This document shows positions 43,333-56,236 of a stretch of 64,000 nt of DNA, in pieces. Positions within the stretch are counted from its first letter, which is position 1, and each line of letters begins with the position of its first letter. Made by a program: the position numbers and the translations under genes. This DNA is from Thalassia testudinum (taxonomy: Eukaryota > Streptophyta > Magnoliopsida > Alismatales > Hydrocharitaceae). Below the pieces are notes generated by a model, which had not been told where the DNA came from, searched no databases, and saw nothing but the letters and a program-made list of their open reading frames with translations. The stretch spans positions 13,770,501 through 13,834,500 of the forward strand of contig JAZHRO010000073.1 in the NCBI GenBank assembly GCA_037157565.1. Direction: 5' to 3'.

Positions 43333-45977
43333 TGTTACGAACGCACTCCAAGACATTTTTTTTTAAGACGTCTGGGAGGTGGCCCAGACATCTGGCCAGA
43401 CGTCTGGGATCTATTTTCGGTGGGACGCGGGGTTGTGTCTGCACGCAGGCGCGCGTAGACCCACAACCGCCTTCCTCTTTTTCCCTCTCTCCTCCTGCGA
43501 CCGCAGTCTGCATTCTCTCTCTCTCCCTCTCCCCGTGCGGCTTTAAAAAGCCTCGCCCTCTCCCTCACTCTCATCACCTCCGCTCCTCCTTCTTCTTTTT
43601 CCAGCGAGTGCGAGAGCGAGCGAGCGGCGGCAGCGACAGCCACGGTGAGTGCGGGAGGAGGTGCTGCGCGAGGAAGGAGGCGCTCGGCCGTGAGGGCTCG
43701 AGCTTGCCGGGGTAGCGAGAGCCGGCCGGTGGGGGCGTAGCGGGCACGGAGTGATGCGGGAGGTCTGCTGCAGCTCAAGCAGCAGGCGGACGAGACGCGG
43801 CGTGGCCATGCATCGCGGGCGGAGGGCGAGTAGCACTCTAGTCTGGAAGTTTTTCCAGAATCAGACATCTGGTCTTCCAACCAGAGGACGGTTAAGATGT
43901 CTGGAGGACTATCCAGACGTCTGGCAAGTAAGTTATTTTTCGTCCTTCTTCCTTTTCTGCGACTGTCCGTACTGAGAACGATGAGTGGGTACGTGCAGGT
44001 TCTGAGATTCGCATCCAACGCGAATCAGACGTCTGGCAGCGGTGCCAGATGAATGGAGGGACTTCCAGGCGTCCGGGGTGACCATTGGACGTCTGGGAAC
44101 TAGGCCAGACGCCCCCGCAGGCTTCTGGACGTCTGAGAGACTATGCAGGATAAGGTGCCATCTGATCCACATTTTTAAGACGTCTGGAAGAAGTTCCAGA
44201 CGTCTGATTTTGCACTGTTTCGGTGTTTTCGACCCGTTTAGGGCCCGTTCGGAGTCCGTTTTCCGCGTTTCGAGTTGCATCCTTTTCGGAATAAAATCCT
44301 CTACCCGTCTACAGTGATTAGATACTGTTTTGAGAAACTCCTTGTGTTTGACCCTTGTGATAGGACCCCGTTCCATTGCAGTCTTGGGGGTTGCGGAGGC
44401 ACGCGGGATTCCCGACCACACCCCAGTACTCCTGTTGTAACTGGTAGAGTGGCTTTTAAGTTTATTAGTATAATCTGTTAAATTATGCAACCATAAATAG
44501 AACCTAGGAAATTGCATGAATCCTAGGAATGAGAAACCAGAATGAATGGTAGATCCTAGGGTGTTGCATGAATCCTAGGGCTGGAAAACTAGATTGTATG
44601 ATAGATCCTAGGGTATGGCATGAATCCTAGGATGGGAAAACTAGTGGAATATACGAATACTGCAGTCTTGGAAAAATGGAAAGGAACAAATAGCTGCCTG
44701 TAAGTTGATTTAACAGCTGCCTGTTATGAATAAATACACGTGATTGAGAACATGGATCGTAAGAACGTGAAGCTGGAAAGTGAAACCAAGATGTTCTAAG
44801 TTAAAAGAGCTGGAACCCTACGGGGAATTAGGAGTGAATCTCCTGGAAAGAGAAAGGAATGGATCTGAGAAAGAAAGACGTGGTAGTGTGCTGTCTCTTG
44901 GGTACGTGGTACGAAGGGAAGTACCTGTTACCTGTTAAATGCAGAGCGGAGCCAGCCGCCCCAGGGACCCGGGGTTAGGTCTGGCCACTTTGTACCGAGG
45001 AGAGCTTCTAGTGTAGGGCAAGTACTAGCTACCCCACGGGCCCCGGGGTTCTGCTAGCTCACCTACACCGACTTGTTAGGCCCACTGGGCAAACCAGGGT
45101 AGTCAGGCGAGGGTGCGCTGACTGTGGAGGGGCAAGGCCCCTGTTTGGTTTCTGTGGAGGGGTTGGACCCCTGTTACTGAGAGGGCTCTGCCCTGTACTG
45201 GTTCCGTGCTGTGCTTTAGGCACCCCCGTTAACGGAAACGACTGACCGCGTGCTAGTACGGGTTAGCTACCTGTGCGTTTATTGCGCGTGCCGTAGTCAC
45301 CGTTATGTATGTCCGTGACCTTGGGGTGGTTGAGTGAGAGTAGGATCACCATGGGGGACTCTCCCGGCCAAGAGAGCACCACGTGCTACTTCTACTATTC
45401 GGAAAAGACTGCAATCAAGATCGTTCCCACGAGGAACATTCGAGATCAAGTGAAGGATCTGAGAAATAGATAAATTGTGAAACAATAGAAAGACGTAAAT
45501 AAAGGAAGAAAGAAAATAAAATAGCTACTGTACACCTTACTGCTTCTTTAGTTTAGCTGCCACTCTACTCAGCGTTTCGCTGACGTGTTACACTCGTTAC
45601 TTTTGAGGACCAGGTGTTGAGCAAGCAGGGTTAGCGGCTGCAGAGGACGCTGGGTCGAGTAGGGTCCAGTAGAGTTACCACTGCTCTTTTGTGCCCTTTT
45701 TGTTTCCACTGTAGTGAGTAGTTTTTGTTACTCTCTGTACTTTTCTTTACTCGTAGTTCTTGTTATGTTAAATGTTGTTCTACTGTTGTGGTGGTACATG
45801 CTGTAGTAGTTCTTTTTCTTACTGCTGTATTTTGTTACTGCTAGTTATACTTCATGTTGAATGTGGCTTATTTTACTACTCTTTTGGTTACTTCCTTGTT
45901 GGATGACTAGGTCTTAGGATTAGTCGAGTCGGTTCGGTCCTCGTGTCTCGTAGGGACTCGAGAATCGGGTCGTTACA
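43333..45977 (+). repeat. 3' LTR of chromovirus
   Basis: 2645 bp, the partner of 35628-38302. The C-box repeats are retained (43360-44210), with some copies decayed here but intact in the 5' LTR and vice versa. The splice-donor-like site is conserved at 43645. Long antisense frames (43335-44018, 43933-44517) are fortuitous. Confidence 0.93.
43360..44210. repeat. C-box repeats in chromovirus 3' LTR
   Basis: About twelve (C/A)AGACGTCTGG copies and variants. They lie in the same three clusters as in the 5' LTR. Confidence 0.8.
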
Positions 45978-46442
45978 CGATGGGAGTTCAACGACTTCAA
46001 GATCGTCTTAATCAGACATCTGTAGCATCAGATTGGGATCGATGAACCCTAGAAGATCAAGGGCCAAGATGGTGTGAATCCGCACTTCAGATGACAAATC
46101 CAATAGCACGGATGTAATCAGATCGACGATCGCAGCCTAACGGTGCAAAAATCGACTCAATCAGACACCTAGGGCACCATCTACATCATCCAAAAGATGG
46201 ACAGCCAAGATGGCGCCACATGGTGCCATCTCAGCCGCCCAATCGGCTGCCCTCAACTTCTGAAGCTACTAGCGCCCACGCATCTCCACCGTTCGATCAA
46301 GATCCAACAGCTGAGAATGGATCCCAACTGGCACTCTAAAACTCTAAAGGATCACTTGGAGTCACAGCCCTAACCATTGGATCTTAATCCAATGGTCCTG
46401 ATCGCACACCCAAATATCGCTCTGCCCACCCATCCACGCGCG

Positions 46443-46491
46443 TAGTGCAGTGGATAGAGTGTTTGCTCGTGGATGGGTGCGGGTTCGAGCT
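46443..46491 (+). other. tRNA-like module, B 3' LTR copy
   Basis: TAGTGCAGTGG (46443-46453) and GGTTCGAGCT (46482-46491) are at the same spacing as in the 5' LTR copy at 24559-24607. Confidence 0.45.
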
Positions 46492-46858
46492 GCGAGGTGA
46501 AGGCAAGGGGGCGCGGGCGAGTGGGTGCGATTGAGCGCTCGATCGCGATCGAGCAGCTACAAGTGCTCAATAGCGCTCATGCTTCATCAGATGCCCGCAT
46601 GTAACACAAGATCAGACGCGGGCGAGTACGCGATGAGGAGGCGCGGCGAGGATGCATCTCAACCGTTCGATCTCACGATCGAACAACCGAGATTTAAAGA
46701 TCGTGGGTGTGTGTTGTGGCTTGAGGAGGCAAGCGGGTCCATGGGCACTGCCCACTATGCCCATGTTGAGACCTTTAGCGACGGATTTATCCGACCCTAA
46801 AGGTCCTGAAATGATGTTTTTTAAATTAGAAAAACCAAATTGCCCTCACTCCTTGCAA

Positions 46859-46868
46859 CTATAAAAGG
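46859..46868 (+). promoter_or_regulatory. TATA box, B 3' LTR
   Basis: CTATAAAAGG, conserved with 24974-24983. Confidence 0.7.
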
Positions 46869-47532
46869 AGACCCCCTCCATACGAAATTTTCATCCCTTT
46901 CTCTTCTCTCCCTCTCCAAAGCTCAAGAGAAGCTTGTCCCACACCCAAGATGCTTCTCAAGAGATAAAGTCAAATGTTCGCCCTCATTTCGGAAGTGAAT
47001 CCCACGGCGACGACGATGTGCTGCCCTATTCCTGTTCTTCCTGCTTTGTCCTCCTTCTTACTCCGTTCCCCGTCTTCCAGGAGTCATCCCGTCTGGCTCG
47101 TCCTCCAAGCAACCGTCGAGGGGGATATTTCTTTCTCCATTCTTTTTAATGATTTCTAAAGTAGATTTACTGCTTTCTAGTGTAATCATTTTCTACTTTC
47201 TAGTCATAATGAGTAGTGTAATGAACAATCTCTTTGATAATGAATTCCATGTTCATTCTACATCTCTTTTTGTTTTTGTTTGTAATATTCTCTCTCTTTC
47301 TTCTATTTATTGTAAATAGATAAATAGTTTCCAATTAATTATTCTCCTTTGTGACAAATAAAACAAACGTGTATTTTTAATCAAGAGTCCGCCTCCCTGA
47401 GTTCGACTTGAGATTTCTATTCCAGTATAAATTTTATTTGTTGAACATGAGTTCTTCACTTTCAAACTACAACGACAAGTTTTTCAAAAAAACAAATACG
47501 ATAGCATAGTAACCCATAGCTTCAACATCATC

Positions 47533-47749
47533 CTAATTAGATCTGTTTGGTCTAATTTCTCAACCATGGCCCTAAATCATCTGCAATTAACAACACCTCT
47601 CACTTAGAGCATAAAATTGCATTGTTATCTATAAAGCTAACAAATCAACTATGATGCAAATTATGATGCTCAAGCATGCATTGTTCCTAAGTTAAGATAA
47701 AATATAACTTAATTCAACTAGATTAGGTCCTATGATTGCTACGCAATCA
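47533..47749 (-). repeat. Element D LTR, segment 3
   Basis: It begins CTAATTAG right after the right target duplication of B and ends GCAATCA. The reverse complement matches E from about 11370. Confidence 0.75.
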
Positions 47750-48420
47750 CACCCACATGCCAGAATCTTGCTAGTCCCTAGCAAATGCAAAACTAATTGC
47801 AAAGTGGTCCTGAATGACTAATTTCTATCAAGAGTTCTATTAGAGATTTATTTCTTTTGTTTTCATCCAAGATTTTAGAAATCTAGATAGTTGTGAATGT
47901 GTAGTGTTGTAGCCTATGCAACGAACCCAAGTGAAAAGTCAATCCACTTCTAAAGCTCATACTTGACCCTTAGTAAAATTCTATCGAGATAGGCAAACTT
48001 CTTACCTCAAGGTTATAAAATAATCTGTAATTTCAACCTCAGCTTCTGGCTTAGGTAGAAGATGTTTAAGTCAACTGGGTTTGTATTTGGTGGCTCACAC
48101 TCCTCTGGTGCTACATATAGACTAGTACTACAGAACCTAAATTTCCATACTTTCAAATAAATGAACTCAGAGAGAGGTAGAGAAACTGTGCTCTCTTTAG
48201 TTTCTTTACACTCATTCTCTTTCTCTCTATTTTCTTTCTTTATCTTTTACTTCTCTTTTCTTTTCTTTTTCTTTTTCTTTTTGAGCTCACAATCTAAGCA
48301 AATTTGTAAATATATTTGGTGGCCTCTCATTGCAATAACACTTTAATTAAGTTCTGATAATCCTATGACTAAGTCAGCAACCCTCAACCAGTATTCGGGT
48401 AGTTGATTGCACAGTAAGTT
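47750..48420 (-). other. 3' internal region of element D with hairpin and purine tract
   Basis: The minus strand has TTGCTAGGGACTAGCAA (47784-47768) followed by a short purine tract up to 47750. The rest matches the 3' noncoding region of C (16430-16990) and E (10734-11172), including a CT-rich run near 48210-48290. No ORF is supported. Confidence 0.7.
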
Positions 48421-50050
48421 ACGCCAATAAATATGCCATCTTATGTTATTTCCTAGCATTACCCATGCATCTTAGTAGCTATACTTGTATATACTTGCAT
48501 GCATTTATAAAGATGGGAAGAGAGTGAGAATAAATGGCCATTCAATCCACTCCAAGAATTAACATCTTCATTGTGTGCTACATTGCAATTTTTCCATTCA
48601 CCTTTTTTTTATACCTTGGCTGCAGGGCATGGTGCTATGCATGTCTCCTCGCCTCTCCTCATGCTAGTAGTATGTAGAGCGACGTGCGCTCCTACAAAAG
48701 AGCTTGCACCCTTCCCTACTGCTTGAGCTGGCCTCCACCCTTGGATACACTGTATCCACCCTCAAGCAATGCACACAACACACACAACACCACACACACC
48801 CATCAGCCACTCTCCTTCCCCCTCCCTCTCCATACACAGCACCTCTTCTCACAACTTGAGAAGAGGTACACTGTGTGCAAGAGAGAGTTCACAGTGGTCT
48901 CAGACCCCCATTGTGAGCTCCACCACTGCCCAGCTCCTTCGTAAGCAAGTGGGCGTGGTGGATTCCTGCCTATTTTTTTTATTTTGCATTTTTTTTTCTT
49001 TTCTACTTCATTTTTATTTTCAATTTCTTCTTCGTTGCCACTAGAGCAACAGAGCTCCACCACTGTGAAGCTCGTGAGCCGAACACTTTCCTACAACTCC
49101 GCGCACCTTCGAGCACCACCACGTGCACGAGCAAAGCACTCGGGCTCTCTTTCCACGCGTGAGCATTCTCAACAGTGCCATCTGCGTGCCGCACCGCTTC
49201 ATCCGATTGCCTCCTCGCCGCGTGCACTGTAGCGCACTATTCATGCCTCTCTACATGACACTATAGCCACCGATTTGTTTCTCACTTAGCTGGTGGCTCT
49301 GAGCTCTCTCTCCTCTGCACTACCGCCTCCAGCCGATAGCCACGCCCACACGCCCACACTCCTACTCTCAACGCTGTGCGCTTCACCCCTGCAGCGTGCG
49401 CATTTCATCCCACGCGCAGCCCTTGTGCGCTGCGTGTTTCCTCGTCCCTGCACACGCATGCTCTCCAGCACACAGTTCTCTCTCTTACCAAATGACGCCA
49501 CCACACCATAGACGTCTTAAACGACTGCCCACACTCACACACACACCTGCTCACACCTAAACAGGCGCACACTTACACTCACACTCACAAACACTTACAC
49601 ACTTACATGCATACACACATATATATAAATTCACACACTCTCATCCTCACATATATCTATATATACATAAATATATATACATATTTATATATATATAGAT
49701 AGATATATATATACATATATATATACACATATACACATATATATAGTTATAGATACATATATATATATATACATATATACTTATATATCCACATATCCAC
49801 ATTCTCCCGTACACACATTCACCTCACATCTACTACCCACATACCCGTGAACTCACCCCTTCACCGCACATCGTATTGCGGGAATATTCGCACCAATTGC
49901 CAATATTTCCCGATACCCGTGCAAAACAAGCACTTCCACCCACACACACACCCGCTCCACACTTCACGCGACACTTAGTCTTGTTGGTTGCACCTTGCTT
50001 GATGTGGACCAACTTGACACCGTGCTACATTCCATCTCCATTTCCACCTC
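48421..50050. other. Unclassified CA/TA-rich segment
   Basis: The match to C fades here and F begins at 50051. It contains palindromes (GGATACACTGTATCC near 48742, CCTCTTCTC..GAGAAGAGG near 48842), a GC-rich stretch with short overlapping frames, one GACGTCTT at 49512, CA-rich DNA and a TA microsatellite. It may be an LTR fragment of an unidentified element. No gene is supported. Confidence 0.4.
49530..49790. repeat. CA-rich and TA-rich microsatellite
   Basis: Imperfect ACACTC/ACAC repeats (49530-49616) pass into long ATATAT/ATACATAT runs (49618-49790). Confidence 0.85.
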
Positions 50051-52749
50051 TGATGGGAACACCATCATGAGCCCTAACTAGCTCATTTCGAATTAGAAAA
50101 GAGAACAAAAGCTCCCACATAACCAAGTGAAGGGCCTAACTCAAGGAATAACTGGTTTGAAAGAAAAGCAACAAACAAAGGGTAAAACTGCAATTTTACC
50201 AACAGTGCAACTGCAGTATTTTTCAGTGGCTAAACCTAGGTCAATTGGTCTTAACAAGATAAAAAGTGGGTTGGTTTAATCAGAAAAGGGTTAATGTGAA
50301 ATTTAGGAATTAAATGACTTCTTGTAACCCTAAAATAGTCCTACTCAATTTAACAAGGTTCTGGTTATAATAAAATTCAACTAAACCCTCTAAAATTCAT
50401 GGAAAAATATCCTCTAAGGTTTAAAACCTTCAATTTATCCTTTAGAACCTATTTTGACCTAAATAGGGGTCCTAGTCAAATATTTACCCTAAATTAGGTT
50501 TTTGTGTAAAATGCCCAATCAAACCTGGTCAAACCTAAAATCCAAATTCACAATTGGATTCCTTAGGTCAAAATTAGGTTTATACAAAAATTTGGACTTA
50601 AGGAGAGTTCACCTTTACCTACTTTGAAAAACAGTCCAACCCAATTACATTTATGCCCCTAGCTTTTGAAAACCCTTGCAGACCCCGCCCTAGCTTCCTC
50701 GTCGTTCTTTGCAATTAGGTCCCTCCACCATTACAACGAAGAAATCCTACTCCAGTGAGGATTCAAGGGGGATATACCCTTGATTCTTTAGAGAATCCCT
50801 TTCAAATTTGAATGGGAGATTCCCTAATGAATTCCTGTTCGTTTGAACCCAACTATGAGCTCTGATTTCCACACAATCTCTCAAGCGAACTCATGAAAGA
50901 TTTGGGTATCTCTTGACCTTCCAAGTTCGACGAGGTTTCCGTGCTTGGAAGCTGCCAGCGACTATAAAAGATACCGCAGATCCCCTCAGTCATTTCAAGC
51001 TTGTTTTGGCCTGAGATTACCTCAAATTTCCTCTCTTCCCCTCCGGCCAAGAAACCCAACAAGCTCCGACTACTCCTCCTTCTTGTCGCTCTGCCACCAT
51101 ACCAAAGGCAGAGTTGCCTCTGCCTCCTTCCACATCGTGCCACACCTGTGCCTGCACCTATCTCCCTCTCGTCGTCGTCGCCTCTCTCTCTGGGTCTTCG
51201 TCTCCAGCGACGACACGTACAAGCCGTCCACCCCCTCTGCTCCCCCTTCATCCAGCACCTTCCAAATAAGTCCCCTTCCTCTACTCTTTCTTTTCCCCTT
51301 ATCTATTTCTAATTTCACGCCCTGACAACCACACATCACTGTCACCTTCTCCACCTCCAGCAGACCACCGGCGAGGTGCATCCACCACTCCACGCACCCA
51401 CTGACCTCGCCAACCACCTCGAAAGCTTTGCCTCATCCCACTGATCATTTTCCCCCACTCCATTAACCGCCACAACCTCCACTCACTCCCCCCAAGCACA
51501 CCCAACTCTACAGCCATAGAACGACCTTGGCACGCATGCCCAAGCTATCCCGCACCACACCAACACTCAGGCCACCTTTGCCATGTCTCGGTGAAGCCTT
51601 CTGAGTAATTTGACAAGGCCATGAGGCCGTATTTGTGTTGACAGATACAGGTGCTCTGTTTGCCATTAAAGCGACTTTGAAGAAGTTTGCTAGCTTCACA
51701 GCAGGCTCCAGGCTTCAGGAATCAGGGTCCTAGACATGCGGTTTCCCTTTGTGAACAACTTGCACCCAGCAATTGGAGGCCAAAGCATTTGCACGCCCTG
51801 CGATTGGGTGAAGACCAGCTGCGGGCGTGCACAAGAAGCGGGTGGGACATTTAGTCCAACTTCGGAAGTCTGTGATCAAGTAACGCAGGATAAATTGAAA
51901 AACTGTCAGAGACTTATCACCTCCTGACACCGGGTGAGGTCCCACTCGCCCTTCACACCTCATCCGGGCCCCACGCTCTACAGACCTAGTATTTGACCCA
52001 ACTACCCACACACTCCTCGCCCACTGCACACGTTGTTGGTCCTGGTTCTGGGCACGCCGACCAAACCCATTTACCCGAGCAGGCTCTGGGAGAGCGAGCC
52101 TAAGAGAGAAGAAAGAGAGGAGAGTTCGCAAGGAGGGTAGGGGTTAGGTTTTGCTCTTCAGGGAAAAAGTAGGCAAAGCCAAGGAAGAAGAGGAAGAAGG
52201 AAGCCACAGCAGCGGTTAAGGGTGAAGTCGCAAGGGAAGAAGAAGGAAGAAGGAAGGAGAAGGAAGCCTCAGCACGAAAGCAAAGGATGAAGAAGGCTCG
52301 ACTGAAGTTAGAAGTAGAGAAAGAGAAAGAAGAAAGAAGGAAGAAGCCAAGGCCAGCAATCAGAGGAAAGAAATAGATAGAAGAAGAAAAGAGAAGAATC
52401 AGAGAATAAGAAGAATCAAAGAAGGAAAAAAGAAGAAGAAGAAGAATAGAGAAAGCTAAAGATAGAAAAACAAGAAGAGAGATTGAAAAAAATTATCTAA
52501 TTTTTACATCCATCTTTACATTTTTTAGCTCCGATATACATTGAAACCATTTTTCTTGCTTCATAATTTTTATTGATCATTACATTTTATAAAGTTGAAA
52601 GTTGCGTTCTTAGTTTTTAAATCCCAATTTGCACCTTGTGTTCGACCTCGTATTCATATTTTTCGAGTAATAAACTTTCATTTGTTTTCAAAGTGATTTT
52701 GGCTATACTACAACACCATTATTATAAACCTGATTTCACTTTGCAAACA
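50051..52749 (+). repeat. 5' LTR of element F
   Basis: 2699 bp, beginning TGATGGGAACACCATCA (a short inverted terminal repeat) and ending GCAAACA. It aligns with the reverse complement of the G LTR (58840 to 56237) from the first bases and with 961-3472 more weakly. A purine-rich leader stretch spans 52100-52500. Confidence 0.85.
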
Positions 52750-52752
52750 TTT

Positions 52753-52770
52753 TGGCACCGTTGCCAGAAA
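52753..52770 (+). promoter_or_regulatory. Primer-binding site, element F
   Basis: TGGCACCGTTGCCAGAAA, three bases after the LTR, is an Athila/Tat-type PBS with a degenerate 3' half. Confidence 0.8.
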
Positions 52771-53933
52771 GCAATGGGCAATTTAGAAACCTTGATCACA
52801 ACTTCTGATTCAATGCTAACTTGATTTATTTCTTCTGTTGTGATTGTTTCAGGGGAGGAAAAGAAGACAGCCGCACAACAACCACACCAAGGGTTGGTAA
52901 TTTCTCACTAGCCCTCTCGCTTAATCCCCTCAATTCTGAAAAGGAAAAATAAAGAAAAAAATCAATCTAGGGCTTCCTGCTTTCTATATCTATTAATTCA
53001 CCAAAGTTTCCTGATTTCAATTTCAACACATTTCGAATTGAGCAACCATTTAAGGTAACTAGGGCCAGCATCTTCTTGATTGAGCCCTAGATACCATCTT
53101 TGTGGAAACTAAATTGGACCAATTAGAGCCAACTTAAGGATTCCAATCTAGGGCTTTTAGAGACACATCTTCTCTAAGCAAGAGGCAAACTTTTTCAAAA
53201 AGAGGTGTGCCTAAGCCTTGATTGAAAAGACTTAACCAGGAGAAACCCTAAAATTCAAGCTCTTAAGTCACTTGAACCCTAAAAGAAAGGACCTAAAAGC
53301 TCTCAAAGGACAAAGAGGTGAAGTTGACCCCTTGGGTCAACCAACCTTGAAATTAGGTCACCTTTTTCACTCAAAATATCTAATGTTCAAGTGGAACCCT
53401 AAGCACCTTGATCCTAATTACAAGTGGTAGACTTAAGTGGTCAAGGTCCCCATTCTGGTCTACTTGGAATCTCAATGACAAGAGAGGTTGGGTGGGGGAA
53501 ACCCTATAACTCGTGGGGACGCTCTACCATGTAGGGGTCTTTGCGGGATTCTCCCTCTCTGGCTGCCTAGGTATTTCTTAGGTGGATGGCTTTTTCTGAC
53601 TAAGGGGTATCATCCACCCCAAACCTCTATAGTCATCCAAATTTTTTCAGTGTCTCGATTGGGTCTAGCACATTCTAATATGATCTAATCCTTCAGTGCA
53701 TGTTTGGTAGGAGGTCCTAATGACCTTTAGCAATCCACTCCTGCCAAGGGCAAGCCTCGACACCCGTGTTTGTGCAGCAACCCCACCACATAGACCACTC
53801 CTCTGATTCATCAGAACCAAGTTCTCCTTCTTCCATCATCGCACAACCAATTGAAGAAGAGAACAACCATGAACACCAACTTCAGGTCTTGAATGATGTA
53901 TTCCAGAACTTTGTAAACTTGCAGTAGCATCCT
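52771..53933 (+). other. 5' leader of element F
   Basis: It contains a branch-point-like CTAAC, a pyrimidine tract and CAG at 52850-52852, resembling a 3' splice site. The part at 53450-53700 is strongly similar to the leader of G (reverse complement of 62180-62410), although the ORFs that follow are unrelated. The short frame at 53488-53688 is not considered coding. Confidence 0.55.
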
Positions 53934-55411
53934 ATGATGCGAGATCACTATAATCCCGCTGCGATGGCAATCGAGCCTCGCATCCAAATCCCAACCGGAG
54001 GTCCTGATTCTGAACTCAAGCCCAACATGATTCATGCCATTCCAAAATTCCATGGGCTTAACTCCGAGGATCCCTTCCAGCACATCAAACAACTCAAACA
54101 TCTAGCCCAAACCTTCGGGTCAGATGAACAAAATTGGGATATTCTGCTCATGAAGATGTTTTCCTTCTCCCTCATGGACAAGGCTGCTCATTGGTATCAG
54201 ACTCAAACACATCCGATCAACACATGGGTTGAACTCCTATCCAAATTTTTGAAAAAGTTCTTCCCCGTTGGCCGGGCGAATGCCTTGCGCCACCAGATCA
54301 CTCACTTCAGTCAACAATTGAGAGAACCTCTTCATGAGGCATGGGACTGATTCTTGGATCTCATGTGAAAGTGGCCCCATCATTAAGTTCCTAAATGGGA
54401 ACAAATCCAGTGTTTTTACCAGGGACTCCGTGAAGACATTCGGTTGTTCGTCATACAACCTACGATGGAAACATCATGGGTCAACACAAAGACACGGTGT
54501 AGGAGATTCTCGAGAATATGTGCGAGAGCTACGTCAATAATGACTCCATGGGCATATTTGATCGGACGAGTGCCTGTGCATCGACGAACCTTTGGGGAGC
54601 ACATGAGACGCAGGGTCTGTCTGCATCCGTCGACTTAAAGCTGAAGGCCAGTCAGTTAGACAAGGTCTCTATCATTGAGAAGAAGGTGGACGAGTTGACT
54701 CAGCATCAGCAATGAACCACCTCCGCGTAGAACTCGTTTACACAGCCACCTCTTGCGAGGGAAACTGTGAAGAACATCTGTCACCGATCTTCTTAGAGGA
54801 TGGACCCGTATCCACCCCCGTCTGACTCCAGTACCAGAGGGACCTTCGATCAAATCTATTCTAGTTAGGGGAACTCTGAACCCTCATACTCTGATTTTCC
54901 TGAGGCTCCTCAAACGTGAGAGGAGCTCAACACCATCCAGAATGACCCATTCTCCAATACCTATAACCTTGGATGGTGGAATCATCCCAACTTCCTGTGG
55001 GCAGGAAATTCTCAGAATCAAAGACCACCTTATCAACCCCATCCACAAGCTCCTCGTCCATATCAGCTGCCTCAGCCTCGGCCCAACCCCACCTATCAAT
55101 CTGGGCCAAACCAAGCAGATCACATGACTTTTATCCTTCAAACTCTGGCTGGCATTCAGAAAACAAATGCGGCAATACAAAAAAAGCATAAGGATGAGAT
55201 CATAGAGGTTCGCAATCAACTTGCCCAAATGGCGAATTCCCACCAACCTGGCACACTCCCTTCACAACCTCTACCAAATCCAAATAACGTGCTGACCCAG
55301 AGGTGCATTATGAACCCAAATCCAGGCCACGCCCACATGATTTATCAGGCCCCATCTATTCCATCACCCGACAGGATGGAAGCTTCGACATCTTACGTAG
55401 GACTTCAATAG
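53934..55411 (+). pseudogene. gag: Degenerate Athila/Tat-type gag
   Basis: The first block (53934-54350) has the family pattern of Pro-rich start, a 'FHGL..DPFQHIKQ' segment, 'FSLMDKAAHWY' and 'FLKKFFP'. It hits TGA 54348 and two more stops, continues to about 54445 and then shifts frame. The second block (about 54450-55411) holds the acidic linker and a 'PFSNTYN..W.NHPNF' motif near 54945 characteristic of this gag group. A helical Gln/Lys stretch (55124-55240) follows. Another frame change near 55410 leads to protease. Gag would form particles and package F-family and perhaps G-family RNA. This copy cannot encode a full product. Confidence 0.8.
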
Positions 55412-55560
55412 TAGCCACCTATTTTACCAACCCCAACCAAAACCAGGCAAGACTATACTCCATAACAACCTGTAGTAGTAAAGAAACTCAAGATCTACCT
55501 TATCCAAACCACTCCAAGCCTAGTAGTTACCCAAGCCCTAGGATAGTTATCTAGGACACC

Positions 55561-56236
55561 CCTATCCCAGATCAAGAACCTGGACCTATTCTAGAGGAAC
55601 CAACCAAGGTTCCATTTCCTAAGGCCTTGACCAAGGGAAAGAGGATAACCAAACTCGTGGCTCCTGAGGAGCATCTGGTCAAGCTCTTTGAATAGGTCCA
55701 TATAAACATCCCCTTGATGGATGCAATCCGTCACGTACTGGCTTACGCACGATTTCTAAAAGATGTGTGTACACCAAAGCGTAACCCGTGAACCAAAAGT
55801 GGGAGTCCAATCGTACTGTCAGAGCAAGCCAACTCTATAATCTTGAGAAAACTCCCACCTAAGGCTAAAGACATAGTTACCCCCATGATTTCATGTACTA
55901 TTGGTGATACCCAATTCGACAGAGCCTTATTAGATCTAGGTGCCTCCATAAACCTAATACCTATATCCCTCTTTGACCACCTTGAATAATCTGAGCTTAA
56001 ACCGACAGAGATGACGTTGCAGTTAGCTGATCGATCCATCAAGTCACTTAAAGGAGTACTCGAGGGTGTCATCCTTAGGGTACGGGATTTCTACTTCCCA
56101 GTGGATTTTATAGTATTGGATATGGATGCACCTGAAAACCCAAGGGATACACCAATTATACTAGGGCGACATTTTCTGGCCACTGCTAGGGCCAATATAA
56201 GCTGTGAGGAGGGCCAAATAGAACTAAAATTCGAGA
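55561..56236 (+). pseudogene. pro: Degenerate aspartic protease of element F, cut by G
   Basis: In one frame there is a linker with a 'HINIP' segment, then the protease. The catalytic region reads LLDLGASINLIP (Asp codon 55933-55935). DLG instead of DSG or DTG is usual in this lineage as I recall it. The flap side has LQLADRSIK, and PIILGR is near 56152. In-frame stops are at 55693 (TAG), 55789 (TGA) and 55987 (TAA). The frame ends at the G insertion after CGAGA (56232-56236). Confidence 0.82.

Larger units (their letters stand above)
35628..45977 (+). mobile_element. Tekay/Del-type chromovirus (Ty3/gypsy), near complete
   Basis: 5' LTR 35628-38302, PBS 38306-38317, polyprotein 38485-43248, 3' LTR 43333-45977, target duplication CGATG at 35623-35627 and 45978-45982. 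Total 10.35 kb. The Tekay/Del lineage is indicated by the polyprotein order ending in a chromodomain, the tRNA-Met PBS and long LTRs. It inserted into the 3' LTR of B. The coding frame is open apart from five stops, so it is a recognisable but inactive copy. Confidence 0.93.
23871..47527 (+). mobile_element. Element B: non-autonomous Athila/Tat-like element, split by copia and chromovirus insertions
   Basis: 5' LTR 23871-25643, PBS 25647-25664, accessory ORF 26869-28296, hairpin plus PPT 35365-35400, 3' LTR 35401-35627 plus 45983-47527. Target duplication is TCACC (23866-23870) and TCATC (47528-47532), one transition apart. Removing B restores a D LTR sequence that aligns with the B and A LTRs. 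A SIRE-like element (29552-35056) interrupts the internal region and a chromovirus (35628-45977) interrupts the 3' LTR. It encodes no gag or pol. Confidence 0.88.
45983..47527 (+). repeat. 3' LTR of element B, segment 2
   Basis: It resumes the B LTR after the chromovirus and ends CTTCAACA. TATA box at 46859-46868. tRNA-like module at 46443-46491. Confidence 0.9.
13760..48420 (-). mobile_element. Element D: oldest host element, minus strand, split by C and B
   Basis: Its 3' LTR is recovered by joining 13760-14431, 23182-23870 and 47533-47749. Its hairpin and purine tract are at 47750-47784 and its 3' internal region continues to about 48420. There the match with the 3' noncoding region of C fades. 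The joined LTR resembles the E LTR (reverse complement) and, more distantly, the LTRs of A and B. No D coding sequence or 5' LTR is identified within the window. Confidence 0.7.

Noticed and set aside
49618..49790. Centromeric or telomeric repeat
   Set aside because: It is a simple TA/ATACAT microsatellite without telomere units or satellite-length monomers.
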